DNA of 64,000 bases from Ehretia macrophylla (Eukaryota > Streptophyta > Magnoliopsida > Boraginales > Ehretiaceae). The notes beneath the pieces were generated by a model. The model did not search any database and had not been told where the DNA came from. It worked only from the letters and a program-made list of their open reading frames with translations. The stretch lies in the NCBI GenBank assembly GCA_037974665.1, contig CM075775.1:42682152-42746151 (forward strand), given 5' to 3'. Position 1 is the first letter of the stretch; each line of letters starts with the position of its first letter. Positions 1 through 11,124 of the stretch are shown one piece after another. A program made the position numbers and the translations under genes.

Positions 1-1753
1 AGTAAACCCCCGTTTCGATGAAGTTGCGCTGTTATGCTTTCTGTTGATGTGAAAAGGTGCTAGGTATGCTAGAATGTCTAAATGCATGGTTTTTTTAGGT
101 TGCGTAATGGAAAAAATGAGAAAAACGTTTAGGTCGAGTTTAGCGTTTTCTCGTTTTGCGTGATGGCATTGTTTCGGGAGGCCATGGAAGCACTTTTGGT
201 GCGATTATGGCATTGGTTGGGTGTTTGGTTAGTATAGTTATAGTTCAAACGAGCAAAGGGGGAAATCGGGACTTTACGTGAATTCTAGGGTAAAGTAGGG
301 TTTTGGGGTCTTTAGACGTACCTTATGGTGACCTAGGAGGATTGGTGAAGTCGGTTTCCAAAGCTCGTGGCTCGTTTGAAAGTAGTAGCATTTGAAAGTT
401 AGGGTCATTTTTGGGATTTTGTGTGTTTTCATAGTATATTGCCTATAGAATGCTTATAATGCCTATAGAATACTTGTTATTGCTTGATAATGTTAGTTGG
501 TGTTGTTCTTGTTGCTTGTTTGATTGTAAATGCTTGTTAATGCTTATTACGCTTGTTAGAGTTGATTATTGATTGAAATGTTTAACAATTGTTGAATAAT
601 GCTTGATATCTCGGTTATCTCCTCTATCTGTGTTGTTGTGCTATCGCTCGTTTATCGCCTTGTATCGAGTTTTGCATTGCATAGTGTCCAGCGCGTGAGT
701 GATGGGCCTCTCTAGGTAGCCTCGAGTTGCCAGTGTTGGTTGCTCTAGCTCCGTGGCTATTCCCTTTTCTCGCTTGGATTGCCTCCTAGGGAGATTTGGG
801 TCGTAGAATTGATGGTTACTCTCGGGGTATTCCAAACTGGTGTTATAAGGTGGTTGCGCGCTTATTGTCATCGTTGTCAACATCAAGCTCAAGATTGATG
901 TATCGCTCGTGAAATGGTATATTGCTCGTAAGAGTGAACCATAGCCTTCAGAGTGTGGTATAGCTTTGAATGGTTGTGTTAATGCTTTCTTGAATGTTTA
1001 ATATATTGTCGTTTGTATTGAATGCTTTCTTATTGATTTTATTGCTTAGCTGTGTCTATTTGCATTGCAAGACTTTCTTTCTCTCCAACTCGATATCTGT
1101 CTCGCCCTCACTGAGTATACGTGTTGTGTATACTCACTCCTCACCACCACATTTCAGGAAATGTCATGTTAGCTGGAAAGTTCATGATTTCATGAAAGTT
1201 CGTGCCTGAAGAGTTGTCTTGCGTGCCTATGTGGCTTGAGTGTCAAAGTTGTAAAGATATATGCTTTCATATGTTGTATGTATTTATTTTTAAAAGAAAT
1301 GTAATCTAAATTAGCTAAATAGTTGAGGTAAATCGATAAGCTAGTTGTGTAATCAGTTAGCATAGCTTAACTTCAATGCATGTTTGTAATGTCCCAAGGA
1401 AAAGAATTAGAATGGCATGATAGTTTATTTTATGCAGTAGCTTAGTATGGTTTAATTGTCTAGTTTGAATGTACTTGTCAAAAATGAAAAGAGATAGGTT
1501 AGCTTTTAAATTGGAAATGTATGTATACTTGCTGAGTTTAATTGTTGAGAACCGAGGCTCGGATGGCCTTGAGGTAGTTTGTATGGTTGGACACGGTGTT
1601 GGTCCACTTATATGCTGTCGCAGGTTTTACATTTCGCCTAGAAACAGGGGAGACTCCGTCCGTTTTCCCTGAAAATTATGCCGGGGTTTGGTTTGGGTTA
1701 TGATTAGATCGATTGATAGAACCTCCGGTCTCGAGAGGGATCGGGGTGTTACA
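1..1753 (+). mobile_element. LTR, 3' part, cut by the window start (Ty3-gypsy, Tekay-like)
   Basis: The sequence matches the body of the other long LTRs in the window: the CTCGTTTATCGCCTTG stretch, the block reading GTGAGTGATGGGCCTCTC, and the GTGTTATAAGGTGGTTGCGCGC segment. It ends with GGGATCGGGGTGTTACA at 1753, the same 3' terminus as the LTRs at 16858-23995. The sense direction is plus. The 5' part lies outside the window, so it cannot be decided whether this is a solo LTR or the end of a full element. The following bases (CAACG) would be one side of a target duplication. Confidence 0.85.
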
Positions 1754-4700
1754 CAACGCGCCTATTCTATTACATTCCTTTCCCTTTCCCCTTCTTGGGT
1801 GAACTTGTCCTATTGCTGAATCCAGGAATGGTGATGTCTTGTCCTGAAATGGGTTACCTTCCCTAAATGGGTTTAATAGAACATGCCTCGGGCAGAGAAA
1901 TGTAAGTTTATCTAGCCCGATAGGCAAACATGCACTTCGTGGCTTAAACGACTCTCTTTTCACTATGCTCCACCGTTAGAGAAGATAGAAAATACATGCA
2001 GCATATAGGCAAACCCCACGAACCATCCGTTTTGGGAGCTACAAGGAGGAAGAAATATGATTCGGATGAAGAATAAGAAAGAGAGAACGATGCTGAGGCT
2101 GAAGTCGAAACCTAAGTCAGTGTTGATGTCTTAGAATAGGGAACACCAAGTGAAAGAGCTGCCATTCGGAACTTGAGAAGGAGGACGAACTACTTTGATT
2201 CAGTCTTACAGATAAACTGAACTCGCGGAGATTAAAATGAGAGAAAATGGAAATGAGCTTTTTCCACCTTTTTCAGAGTTGAGTTACTCTTAGTCGAAAT
2301 CACTCGAACCTTTCTCATATCTTTGTGTTTCCTGTGTCCTCCATTGTCCAGTTTCCTGGCTCGCTAGCTTGCTTGATCAAATCCACAGAACAGACTGACT
2401 TCTGCACAGGAATGAGTGACTGAACAACGGTGTTTTGCAACTTTTCAATCAAATTCAATCAAGGATTAAAAGCCTCATTTGCCTTGGCTTGAGTCCAATC
2501 TCATAAGTCAGGAGATGGAGTCGTCTTGCATAGTAAGGAGTTGTTATAGTCTTCTGGTAGTCGCTTGTCTTATGAGTGAATCTCGATCTATGGCCTATTT
2601 GATTGAAGCTGAAGGCCTGTTCAAAAGATCAAATAGGCCGTTATCTGCTAGCTCGCCTTCTTCTTCTAGTCAAATCTTTGAAAGGGGTGAAATCGTCGTA
2701 CATGAGTAGACTGCCCTACCAGACTTCCCATTTGAGTAGTGCTTTAGTCATTCCCGAGCCCTTTCTTTCGCTCTACTCTATCGAAGATGATATTGTAGTT
2801 ATTTGTCACTCCAGTAATCTCTTGGTTATCCAAGAACCCGTTCTCCATTCCTCTCCCTATCGGTCGAGCATCTTTAAACCTCTCCCGTTGGTCGAGCATC
2901 TTCAAACCTCATGTTCTTTTCCTTCCCAAGCCTCAGGTATGCTAAGGAATGGGTATAAAATCCATTCCTGTTGAACCTTCTCAACTAAAGCATAAGAGAT
3001 CTGCCTTGTAAGTGACCACGAGATATATGCGTACTTCTTCAAATTGGTTGCTTCCAAGCCCACCTCCTGGTCTCTCCTAGTAATGAAATTTTTTGCCTTG
3101 TATCGTACGGTCACGAGCGAAAGTGTGATTTTGTAAAGACGTCTTCAAATCCCATCCCATCGTTGGCATCTTTTCTGTATCTCTTCCTTGTTGTCCAGTT
3201 TGCCGGCCTATTTTATTTTTAAGTTGCAGAGCCTTTCCATTTATTCTTCCCTTTGTTCTCTTTTTGTTTCAATCTTGTGAGCTCAAAAGAGCAATTTCTT
3301 AGGATACGTTGATGGCACTCATACTACCCATACATGCTATCGTCCACAAACTTTAAGCTGAAAGTAGAACGGGTTCCGAACATTAGGGCTATCTAAATAT
3401 GGAAGAACCAACTCCTATTCTGCTACGAAGTCTTTCTTGCTCTTGCCTGCTTCATCATTAAGGCAAACGACGCAATAGGTATGGATGTCATACCCTTTCA
3501 GGTAATAGGTTTAGGTTGTGTATGGGCTGCATTAATTATTCCACTGAGAGACTCGAGGCTTATGTAGATACCATTCCCTGTAGGTCTTTGCTGAGGAACA
3601 AAGTCCTCAAACAAAAATGTTGATTGTAAACTGAACTGAGAAAGTCCAACAAAGAGGCGAAGTAGTGGTCTACCATTAAATAAAAACGGGCAGCATCGTT
3701 CAAATCCATAAATGAATGAATGCAATCACTACGAAAGGCGGGATGTTACCTAATAAGATTTCCTTGTCTAGTCTTAAATCGAGATTGCCTTGGTCACCCT
3801 ACCTGTCGATGAAAGCCAACTGAAGAACAAGTGCTAAGAAAGAATACTTTTCTTCAACTAGGATGGTCAAAGTCTCCATGGCGTTTCTGGCTCACAATGA
3901 TGTTGGAGGGAATTAACCGAGACTGGCCTTGAGCGACACAGCAAAGTTCAATCATAAACCACTTTGCCTCGGTTTCTTAACGCCTAATATTTCTACAGGA
4001 TGTTCATCATACATGCATTATAGTGTACGTTATTGTTACTGATGGGTAGCTATAGTCTCGGTTGTTTAGATCAGATGCAAGCATTTTGCATTTGTCTTAG
4101 TGCCATAAAAGTATGATCCTTATTGTCAACCGATTACATGCATGGTTACTCCTTCACCTTGCAGCTGTTTCATTCACGAACATCTATATGTTCAGGCAAA
4201 GAACATATTTAGGTAATAGGTTTTCTTCTATCATTTACTCACTGCCCGGTTGTAGAAGCCTGGTTTCCCTTCCCTGTTGTTTCATGCAAGCTTTAAGCGT
4301 ATATCAGCTTTGTTGTCGCAAATGTGTTGTTACTAGTACTAGTACTACTATTAATTAGAATAAGCTTATAATAAGGTATACTATCGCAGATCTGCTTCAA
4401 GAAGAGATTGTTGTTTGAGGGGCACTTATACAGTTTAGTCTTTTAGGACATGGCTGACGGACATATTACGAACCAATGGAGTAGTGTTGATGTTTTTAGG
4501 GGGCCTTGATCTGGGAAATCCCCTACTTGGGTATAGTTTCCACAACCGTTTTACCTTATTTCTGTGTTTTACTTTGATATGATTTTTGACAGATTTCCTT
4601 GGCATATTTTTTGAACATTTCCTAAAACAAGGTGGGAATTCCCAAGCAATCATCAACCGGCCCCTTTTCAAGGTTTGCAAGCACCATTCTGACATCCTTT

Positions 4701-5131
4701 AAAAGCTAAATGAGAAGAGGCCCTAGATTTCCAATTTCAATATTGGAGATTGGCATGGTGGTTTATACTAAGTTATATCATTTGGCTTTAAAGAAGACTT
4801 TGCTATCTTAATAGCGACAGATGATTATCCTCCCAATTTAGGTTAGAATGATATGTTGATAATCCTTCTTGCTATAAGTCCATATTCATTGCATTGGTCC
4901 ATAACTCTCTCATTCTAAAAGTAGCTGTCTCCATCCCTTCTATGAGCAGGACTTTGAACCTCGAATGCAACTAATAAACTACGGAGTTATTCTTTAAAGG
5001 AAAGGGGTTGTGGATGAAAATGTTTAAGTGAAAAACTCTTTGTCACCTAAAATATAATGTCTAGAATTAATTTAGGTATCAATTTAATAGTTGAGCAAGA
5101 AATAGTCAATAATTGAATTAAAAGACTAGAA
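1754..5131. other. Spacer, mitochondrial-type, no gene recognised
   Basis: About 3.4 kb with only short reading frames and no product I recognise. A short dispersed motif (GAGGTTTGAAGATGCTCGACC on the minus strand, about 2870-2910, with a second degenerate unit beside it) recurs at 5650-5666 and 48191-48211, which suggests the same organelle-derived background. No tRNA or rRNA was seen. Confidence 0.5.
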
Positions 5132-5666
5132 ACTAAGCTAGTCACCTCACCTCTCTTTCTTACCCTACTTCTTAGTAGTAGGCAACCTTTCTTTCTCGCC
5201 TTTCTTCCAGCTTTTTCCAGATAAAGGTCTAATAGAGTGGCGCTTTCTTAGTACATTGCCTTTCATTACCAACCTTTCGTTTTACAGCACGAAGTTACCT
5301 GATGTTCGCTACTACTAAGAAGGGCAGAGAGATGTTAACCTATCACTATTAGTAAGCACTTCCCTAGTTTTTACCTAATGAGCTTTCTTTACGTTGAGTT
5401 AACCCGACGGGTTCGCCTAGATGCCTAGTAAAGAACGAGCTGGTGGGAAAGAGCTGGAGATCATGAAAAACATTTCCACACAAGGAGGCAGGCGGCCGGG
5501 AAGCTTTGCTTCTAGAATGCCGACTACATGGGAACAGATGTTTTATAGGTTGATTATCATTCTTGCTACCTGCTCGATTTCGAGATGTTCCCGAGAAGAA
5601 AGAGCTCGCGAGAAAGCTCGTCAGTGGAAATTTGATTCTCAATTTTGAGGTTTGAAGATGCTCGAC
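5132..5666 (+). repeat. 536-bp dispersed direct repeat, copy 1
   Basis: This segment is nearly identical to 47676-48211 in the same orientation, from ACTAAGCTAGTCACC to GAAGATGCTC. It holds a 75-codon frame (5421-5648) that the second copy does not keep open, so I do not treat it as a gene. Repeats of this size are common in plant mitochondrial genomes. The copies differ by scattered substitutions, so the duplication is not recent. The flanks on both sides differ. Confidence 0.85.
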
Positions 5667-5901
5667 CCAGAACGGAGGCGTATAACTATGAGTGGATTGT
5701 TGAAAGAATGCTTAATGTATAATATGGTTGCTATATATGTTGTTAACTTGATTGTAGAGTTGATTGGTGGTTTGTGGAGTTGGTTGTATGATGTTCTAAA
5801 GGGTTGGTTTAGAGCCCTGATGTCCGTGTTACTGTCATTATATTGCCGAAATTCTATTGCGTCCTGACTGATCATAGGAGGGGTCGAGTTGGGGCGTGAC
5901 A
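5667..5901 (+). mobile_element. LTR 3'-end fragment (Ty3-gypsy type)
   Basis: The stretch ends with GAGTTGGGGCGTGACA at 5901, the same 16 bases that end the 4-kb solo LTR at 32510, and close to the GGTCGGGGCGTGACA end of the Tekay element. It lies exactly between the end of the 536-bp repeat and the start of mitovirus-like sequence. Only about 235 bases are present and no 5' LTR terminus is visible, so this is a truncated LTR relic. Confidence 0.55.
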
Positions 5902-7575
5902 GTGATCACCCTTTTCCTAGCATTGGGTTGGTCAACCCAAGATGCTAATAATGTGAAGTCCTTTCCAGTGACTCCACCCATCACCACATATCCGTTGCCG
6001 GACACGGGCGACGACTCAAGGATAGGAACCTTGTAGTCAAGACCCCATTCCACTAAATGATCATAAACAAACCATAAAAGCCCGAAACGAACTAATGTTG
6101 GATCAGTCGTCTCAGACTTCTAATGACGGTTCACAACTGGAGCGTTAAAGAAATCTTGGATGGACACCTCAGGCGACCATACTGTCAGGTGATACCACCT
6201 CAAGTATGTGAGCCATTGTCAGACCCATGACCTCAGGGTAGTCCACTCTAAGAAATCTCGTGTTGAATCCCCAACTACTACTTCGTCACGGAATAACTTG
6301 AGCTCGTCAGGGGCTGTCTCATTGCGGAAATAGTCTACTAAAGTAAAACGCCCTTAAGGTATGGATTCAACGGCCTACCATACCCTAGCCATAAATCAAA
6401 AAGGCATGGAACGTTTCTGGAACATCTTCAGCAACCTAGAAATGTTAGGAGACTACCGATGTGGGAAAGTACTAATACTACTCCTACTGACGCCACATAT
6501 CCGGCACTAATGACTTCTATTTCGAAACAAGAATGTCATAGCGGGAAAGGGTCTCCAGGTAGACAACGGCTATGTGCTCGTCAGCAATGACAACGTCATC
6601 ACTGAGTACCGCGTAACGGTCAAAGACTTGCTAAGGGTACATCTTGTCTGCCGCTAACCATATCAAAGCATTCAGGATTAACGTAAACAAAGGCCAAGAA
6701 GAGGAATACCCCAACGGTTGACCCGTGGAGAACCACACTAGTAAATCGAGTGTCCGTACCCAGTCCACTAGGAATGGATGTCCTATCAATGACAGAGACA
6801 CTCATTGGGCAAAAGTTGGGCCAAAACAAGCGTCTAAGACTGCATACGTGAGGAGAAAGGGACAGCGATCTGTCGCTGACTTCAAATCCACCGAGTATGT
6901 GCTCTTGGCGCCAACTAGGTAGCTCAAAGGTGCCGTTTGGTTGAATGTACCATCCATAGGAATTGAAGGAAAACTGCCATCAACCATTTAGGAAGGGGGT
7001 TGTAACAACCTCTGATTTACCCAGTTTCCTATGGTGAATATCCTCCTCTTCCCCCCAGCCTCTATTGACTGACCTAATCGACCCAGATAGGGCGTAACTG
7101 GATCAAATTCAGGAAGAGGATTGTCTAAACCCACTTTAGAAGCGAAGTGCTCACAGTCTCCAACTGAGAACATTTCATTATTCGGGTCAAAACAATACCT
7201 GATCCTGGGGAACCACAACAAATACCTTTAATGGAGTGAAGGCCTTTCCGATCAAGGCCCTCTCTCTCTTGGACCAATTGGAAGCAAGAATTTACCCGAA
7301 TGGGAATGCCTAGAAGAAAGATCGGTTTCCCGACCCCTCCTCTGGTTGTTCAACCGGATGGGCTTCATCTTTGATGTTGTGGCCCTCCAAGTTGGGTCCT
7401 AACGTATCCCTTGAAGTAGAGGGATGGTTGAGACTGACGGGGTGTATCTCTAAAATAAAATGGGAATTTTTTGACACAAATCCCAAGAGGCATCCAAGAC
7501 CACTTTCATTGCGGAATGGGGAGCCAAGATAGAGTCAAATGTAGCCTTACCCACTCTCTTGGCCTTTCGACCTAC
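5902..7575 (-). pseudogene. Mitovirus RNA-dependent RNA polymerase fossil (Mitoviridae)
   Basis: The minus strand encodes a recognisable plant-type mitovirus RdRp, the only protein of these capsid-less RNA viruses of mitochondria. Visible landmarks in order: VSTIPLLQGIR (about 7400), LWFPRIRYCFDPNNEMFS (about 7200), PEFDPVTPYLGRLGQSIE, IPMDGTFNQTAPLSYLVG (about 6920), motif A DLKSATDR (about 6870), motif B GQPLGYSSSWPL (about 6690), the motif C region DDVVIADE (about 6590), then VVGDSTRDFLEWTTLRSW (about 6260). It spans most of the palm domain to near the C terminus. It is broken in many places (roughly ten interruptions). Integrated mitovirus sequence is well known in plant mitochondrial and nuclear genomes, so it probably arrived with the organelle DNA. 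Confidence 0.9.
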
Positions 7576-8316
7576 TTACTATTCATTACAGCCTATCTTT
7601 ATACGACCATCTTGTCCGAATTCCTTGGATACTAGTATCGTATATAAGATCACAGCTGCATTTTGGAGTGGATCTTAACTATTTATATAAGAGAAGAAAG
7701 AGAGTTTTAGAAGCAGCCAATTTTTTCTTTATACCCTAAAAATCCTATGTCTTTCTTGGTTGGACCAAGTCAACCGGCGATTTCCAACAAGTCTTTCCTC
7801 ATTTTTGTTGGGGAGCAGAGCAGTCAAAGAAGAAAGCAAAGCAAATGATTCTTCAACTCCTATCTTTGGTTTATCCTAGAGTGGCCGATAGGTTAAAAGT
7901 ACTGGGGTGGCTGTATCGTTCGCGGAGAAGCGCTCTGCAAGGTTGCCCTGAAAACCCCATTCCTAGGGATTTCTTGGGGAAATATGTTGGTACAAAAAAT
8001 GTTTCTTTGGTTTGTTTCATATTTCTCATATGATGATTTATCATTATGAGCATGAATGAAGGAAGGAGCGCTCAGGTGTCTTTATTCAAGGGACGGTATA
8101 GAAGAAGAACGAAAGCAAGTGGCCGGGCTAAGATTCCATTCGAAGTAACGTAACATGATTCGATATTGTACCATCTTCAACTCTTATCGGGATCCGGAGT
8201 CTTTCGAGAAAAGGTCCCATCCTTCAATATCATCATTGGGTCAACCAGGCCAGATCATGAGTGAAATATCATGATCGGGTCAACCAGGCCAAATCATTAG
8301 TGAATAGAAAATCAAA
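7576..8316. other. Spacer upstream of the nad1 exon
   Basis: No gene is recognised. A short imperfect duplication, GGGTCAACCAGGCCA(G/A)ATCAT, occurs twice at about 8239 and 8278, just before the nad1 start codon. The region may be the 5' flank of nad1 carried over from the mitochondrial genome. Confidence 0.4.
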
Positions 8317-8703
8317 ATGTACATAGCTGTTCTAGCTGAAATACTGGGAATAATTCTACCACTTCTACTAGGAGTAGCCTTTTTAGTGCTAGCTGAATTT
8401 AAAATAATGGCTTTTGTGCAACGTCGAAAGGGTTCTGATCTAGTGGTATCGTTTGGGTTGTTACAACCTCTAGCAAATTGTTTGAAATTGATTCTAAAAG
8501 AACCTATGTCACCAAGTAATGCTAATTTCTCCCTTTTTAGAATGGCTCCACTGGTTACATTTATGTTAAGTCTGGTCGCTCGGGCCATTGTACCTTTTGA
8601 TTATGATATGGTATTGTCAGATCCGAACATAGGGCTACTTTATTTGTTTGCCATATCTTCGCTAGGTATTTATGGAATTATTATAGCAGGTTGGTCTAGT
8701 AAT
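8317..8703 (+). pseudogene. nad1: nad1 exon 1, mitochondrial complex I subunit 1 (transferred copy)
   Basis: In plant mitochondria nad1 encodes a membrane subunit of NADH dehydrogenase, assembled from five exons by cis- and trans-splicing. The 387-nt length and the end at ...AGWSSN match the usual exon 1. Hydrophobic segments cover about residues 5-25, 75-95 and 105-125, with the conserved MAFVQRRKG at 31-39. The frame is open, but roughly fifteen residues differ from the very conserved plant protein, for example Phe for the Arg of LAERK and Asn-Cys for the Asp-Gly of ADGLK. Codons 89 (CGG, Arg) and 103 (CCG, Pro) are in the unedited state, where mature plant mRNAs carry Trp and Leu. No other nad1 exon is in the window. 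I read it as a decaying nuclear copy. A single working exon would still need its trans-splicing partners. Confidence 0.93.
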
Positions 8704-10560
8704 TAGGGGGCAGCCGTTTGGTCACCTATGATACTAGGACCAATAGGTCAAAAATGGGTTTGTGCCCTAGGTGTTGAACGATCTACTCTACACATGTGTG
8801 GGCTTATAGGGCTAGGGCTCATAAACCCTTTCATTCATTCATCAATAGGGCCCTGGTCGATCACTTTTCTCTGCCGGGATCGATAAGTAGAAGTCATAAA
8901 AAATAGATCTTTCTCTTCGTACCTCAGATCAAGAGGAAGGGTTGCTTGTCAAGCTGGCCTATATATAAATAAAAAGATTCGCTGTCTTTTAACTGACTCT
9001 TCTTCTTTGTCAACGCTAATAAGGACCTATAGGTTTGCCTACTTGACTTATGAAAGATAATGAGAATGGGTTTTTCAAACAAAAAGAAAAAGGCGCTACC
9101 TAGTTTCGCAAGCCTTTGTCATTGTCAATCAACTAAGTAGGGCCTGAGACCCCCTATGAATCCGTAAATCTGAGGAGCATGCCGCAACAAAAGGATGGTC
9201 CCCTATGCATTTCATCCTTTCTGGAAGGGAGAAATTGAAGTACCCCCCCATCATAGTAAACCTTTCCTTGTGATCGGGATGAGGTAAATGCCTCCCAGCC
9301 AGGGGGCGGATCGAATCAGAATTTCCTTAGGTAGCCACCAACCTGCAGTTATCTTTAAACTTTCGTGCTTGGTGGAGAAGAAGCGAACAAAGGTACGCTC
9401 GCTTGCTGTCTTGTTCTCTGTCGCGAACTGGGATCGCTCGCCAGCTAGGTCAGATTGGAGCAAGAAAGGTTGAGAACATATTACCCAACTTCGGGGACAA
9501 AGGGTGGAACGACCTCTCGATCTACTTACTGCAGCCCAGGAATAAAAACGTCGTCTAGGCATTCCCTCTTGCTCCAATCTCCCTTATGCCTAGGATGTTG
9601 TATGGGCCAAGAGTCATAGTTAGTTGCTATTTCCATTTGGTTGTTTCTTTCTCGTTGTTGATACTGGCAAGACCGAGCCAGATAATGTCTGCTGGTTGGT
9701 AGTGAGAGGACTCTTAGTACCTGCATACCCAAAAGGGGGCGCTGGTTAAAAAACAATCATTTTATTTTGTTTCTTGCTCTCCCATAGCAGTGGGAAATGA
9801 GTCTATCTATCTGCCTAGCTTTGGTAGATTTCCCCCAACGCAATCCACAGAAATTCTATGAATCCTTTGGTGGATGAGTCCAACGACTCAGCTGCAATGC
9901 GGAATTTTGTTTCTCGTCTGGTGGATCTGATCTATAGTTAAGGGGCAATACATACCAAAAGGTTCGAAGAAGAAACATGCATAAGAGTATATAACCAACC
10001 CACCTTTCTGTATACCCTATTCACATGAAGCGGCTGGATGCATAAGGGGTTTGTGAGACCTTAGTCGGGATGCATAGGGGAGTCAACCTACGAGCACGGA
10101 AGAACGTGGTACCGCTACCCCTCTCTAAGTAAAGGTAAGATTCTTAGCCCTGTTGATGACTCCATCTAAAATACAATAGGGACAGCCGTTTCCGACTGCT
10201 CCTTTCGTCTCTTGAAGAAAGTAGGCTTAAGTAATTGTAATTAGGGTCAGGTCAATAATAGTTATGCTATTGCCCTATTGATTTAAGGCCTCTGCCTGGT
10301 CCCGAATGCGAGTGGGATTCGATCGTGGTTGATAATACGGTCGAAAAGACCAGCGAGTGAGATGGTTGTTAATAGTACTCCCTATCATTGCCTTTTGAAT
10401 TCTAACATTTTACAATCATACCAATGTCTACTAAAACCTACGGGCAGGTGTTCCGTAACAGCGGCAGTAGTGAACATTGCTACTAAAGAAGGGAGAGGGT
10501 TTCCTCTCCTTATCAGTCGAGTTACTTCATACCTCTACCGCGGTTAAGTTACCTCGCTAC
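8704..10560 (+). other. Downstream of nad1 exon 1: probable 5' half of trans-spliced intron 1, then spacer
   Basis: The sequence starting GGGGGCAGCCGTTTGGTCACC directly follows the exon and should be the first part of the group II intron half that is trans-spliced in plants. This is inferred from position only; I could not trace the intron domains. Further on, 9176-10330 looks like ordinary plant mitochondrial spacer with no gene recognised. Confidence 0.4.
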
Positions 10561-10810
10561 TGTAATATCCCACATCAGACGCGGAGGTCTTTGGGCTGCT
10601 AGATATAAGGGGAAGTCTCCTTGTATCGTGCACACGCGTTTTCTTGGCAGTGGCTGGGAGGCGACAAAACCGTGAGAAGTATGGGCTCCAAAGCGGACAA
10701 TACATGCATAGTGCGCTTCCGGGTCCGTACGCCATGGCCTCGGTGCACGCTTGTCCCCCATGGGCGGGGTGTATCCTGCAGGCGTGGGTGCGTTGGTTCG
10801 GGGCATTACA
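10561..10810 (+). repeat. 5' LTR of the TRIM element
   Basis: 250 bp, TG...CA termini (TGTAATATCCCACATC to GGGGCATTACA). It is paired with 10878-11124, and the primer-binding site starts four bases after its end. Confidence 0.92.
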
Positions 10811-10877
10811 AAGGTGGTATCAGAGCCGACGCGTTCGCATGGCCAGCGAGGACGCTGGGTCCCCAAGGGGGAGTGGG

Positions 10878-11124
10878 TGTAATATCCTACATCGGACGCG
10901 GAGGTCTTTAGGCTGCTAGATATAAGGGGAAGTCTCGTATTGTGCACGCGCATTTTCCTGGCAGTGGCTGGGAGGCGACAAAACCGTGAGGAGTATGGGC
11001 TCCAAAGCGGACAATATGTGCATAGTGCGCTTCCGGGTCCGTATGCCATGGCCTCGGTGCACGCTCGTCCCCCATGGGCGGGGTGTATCCTGCAGGCGTG
11101 GGTGCGTTGGTTCGGGGCGTTACA
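10878..11124 (+). repeat. 3' LTR of the TRIM element
   Basis: 247 bp, TGTAATATCCTACATC to GGGGCGTTACA, preceded by a polypurine tract. It is about 95% identical to the 5' copy. Confidence 0.92.

Larger units (their letters stand above)
10561..11124 (+). mobile_element. TRIM element (miniature LTR retrotransposon), 564 bp
   Basis: Two direct LTRs of 250 and 247 bp flank only 67 bp. Both begin TGTAATATCC and end TTACA. The interior holds an initiator-Met tRNA primer site TGGTATCAGAGC at 10815-10826 and a polypurine tract AAGGGGGAGTGGG at 10865-10877, directly against the second LTR. Flanks read GCTAC before and GTTAC after, a 5-bp target duplication with one mismatch. It encodes nothing and must have been moved by proteins of another LTR element. 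The LTRs differ by about 5% by eye, so it is older than the large Tekay element. It is GC-rich against an AT-rich background. No 5S-like domain is present, so it is not Cassandra. Confidence 0.93.

Noticed and set aside
8317-8706. Functional nad1 gene
   Set aside because: Too many changes at conserved residues, unedited state at known editing positions, and no other exon near.
10561-11124. Cassandra-type TRIM
   Set aside because: No 5S rRNA-like promoter domain is present in the LTRs.
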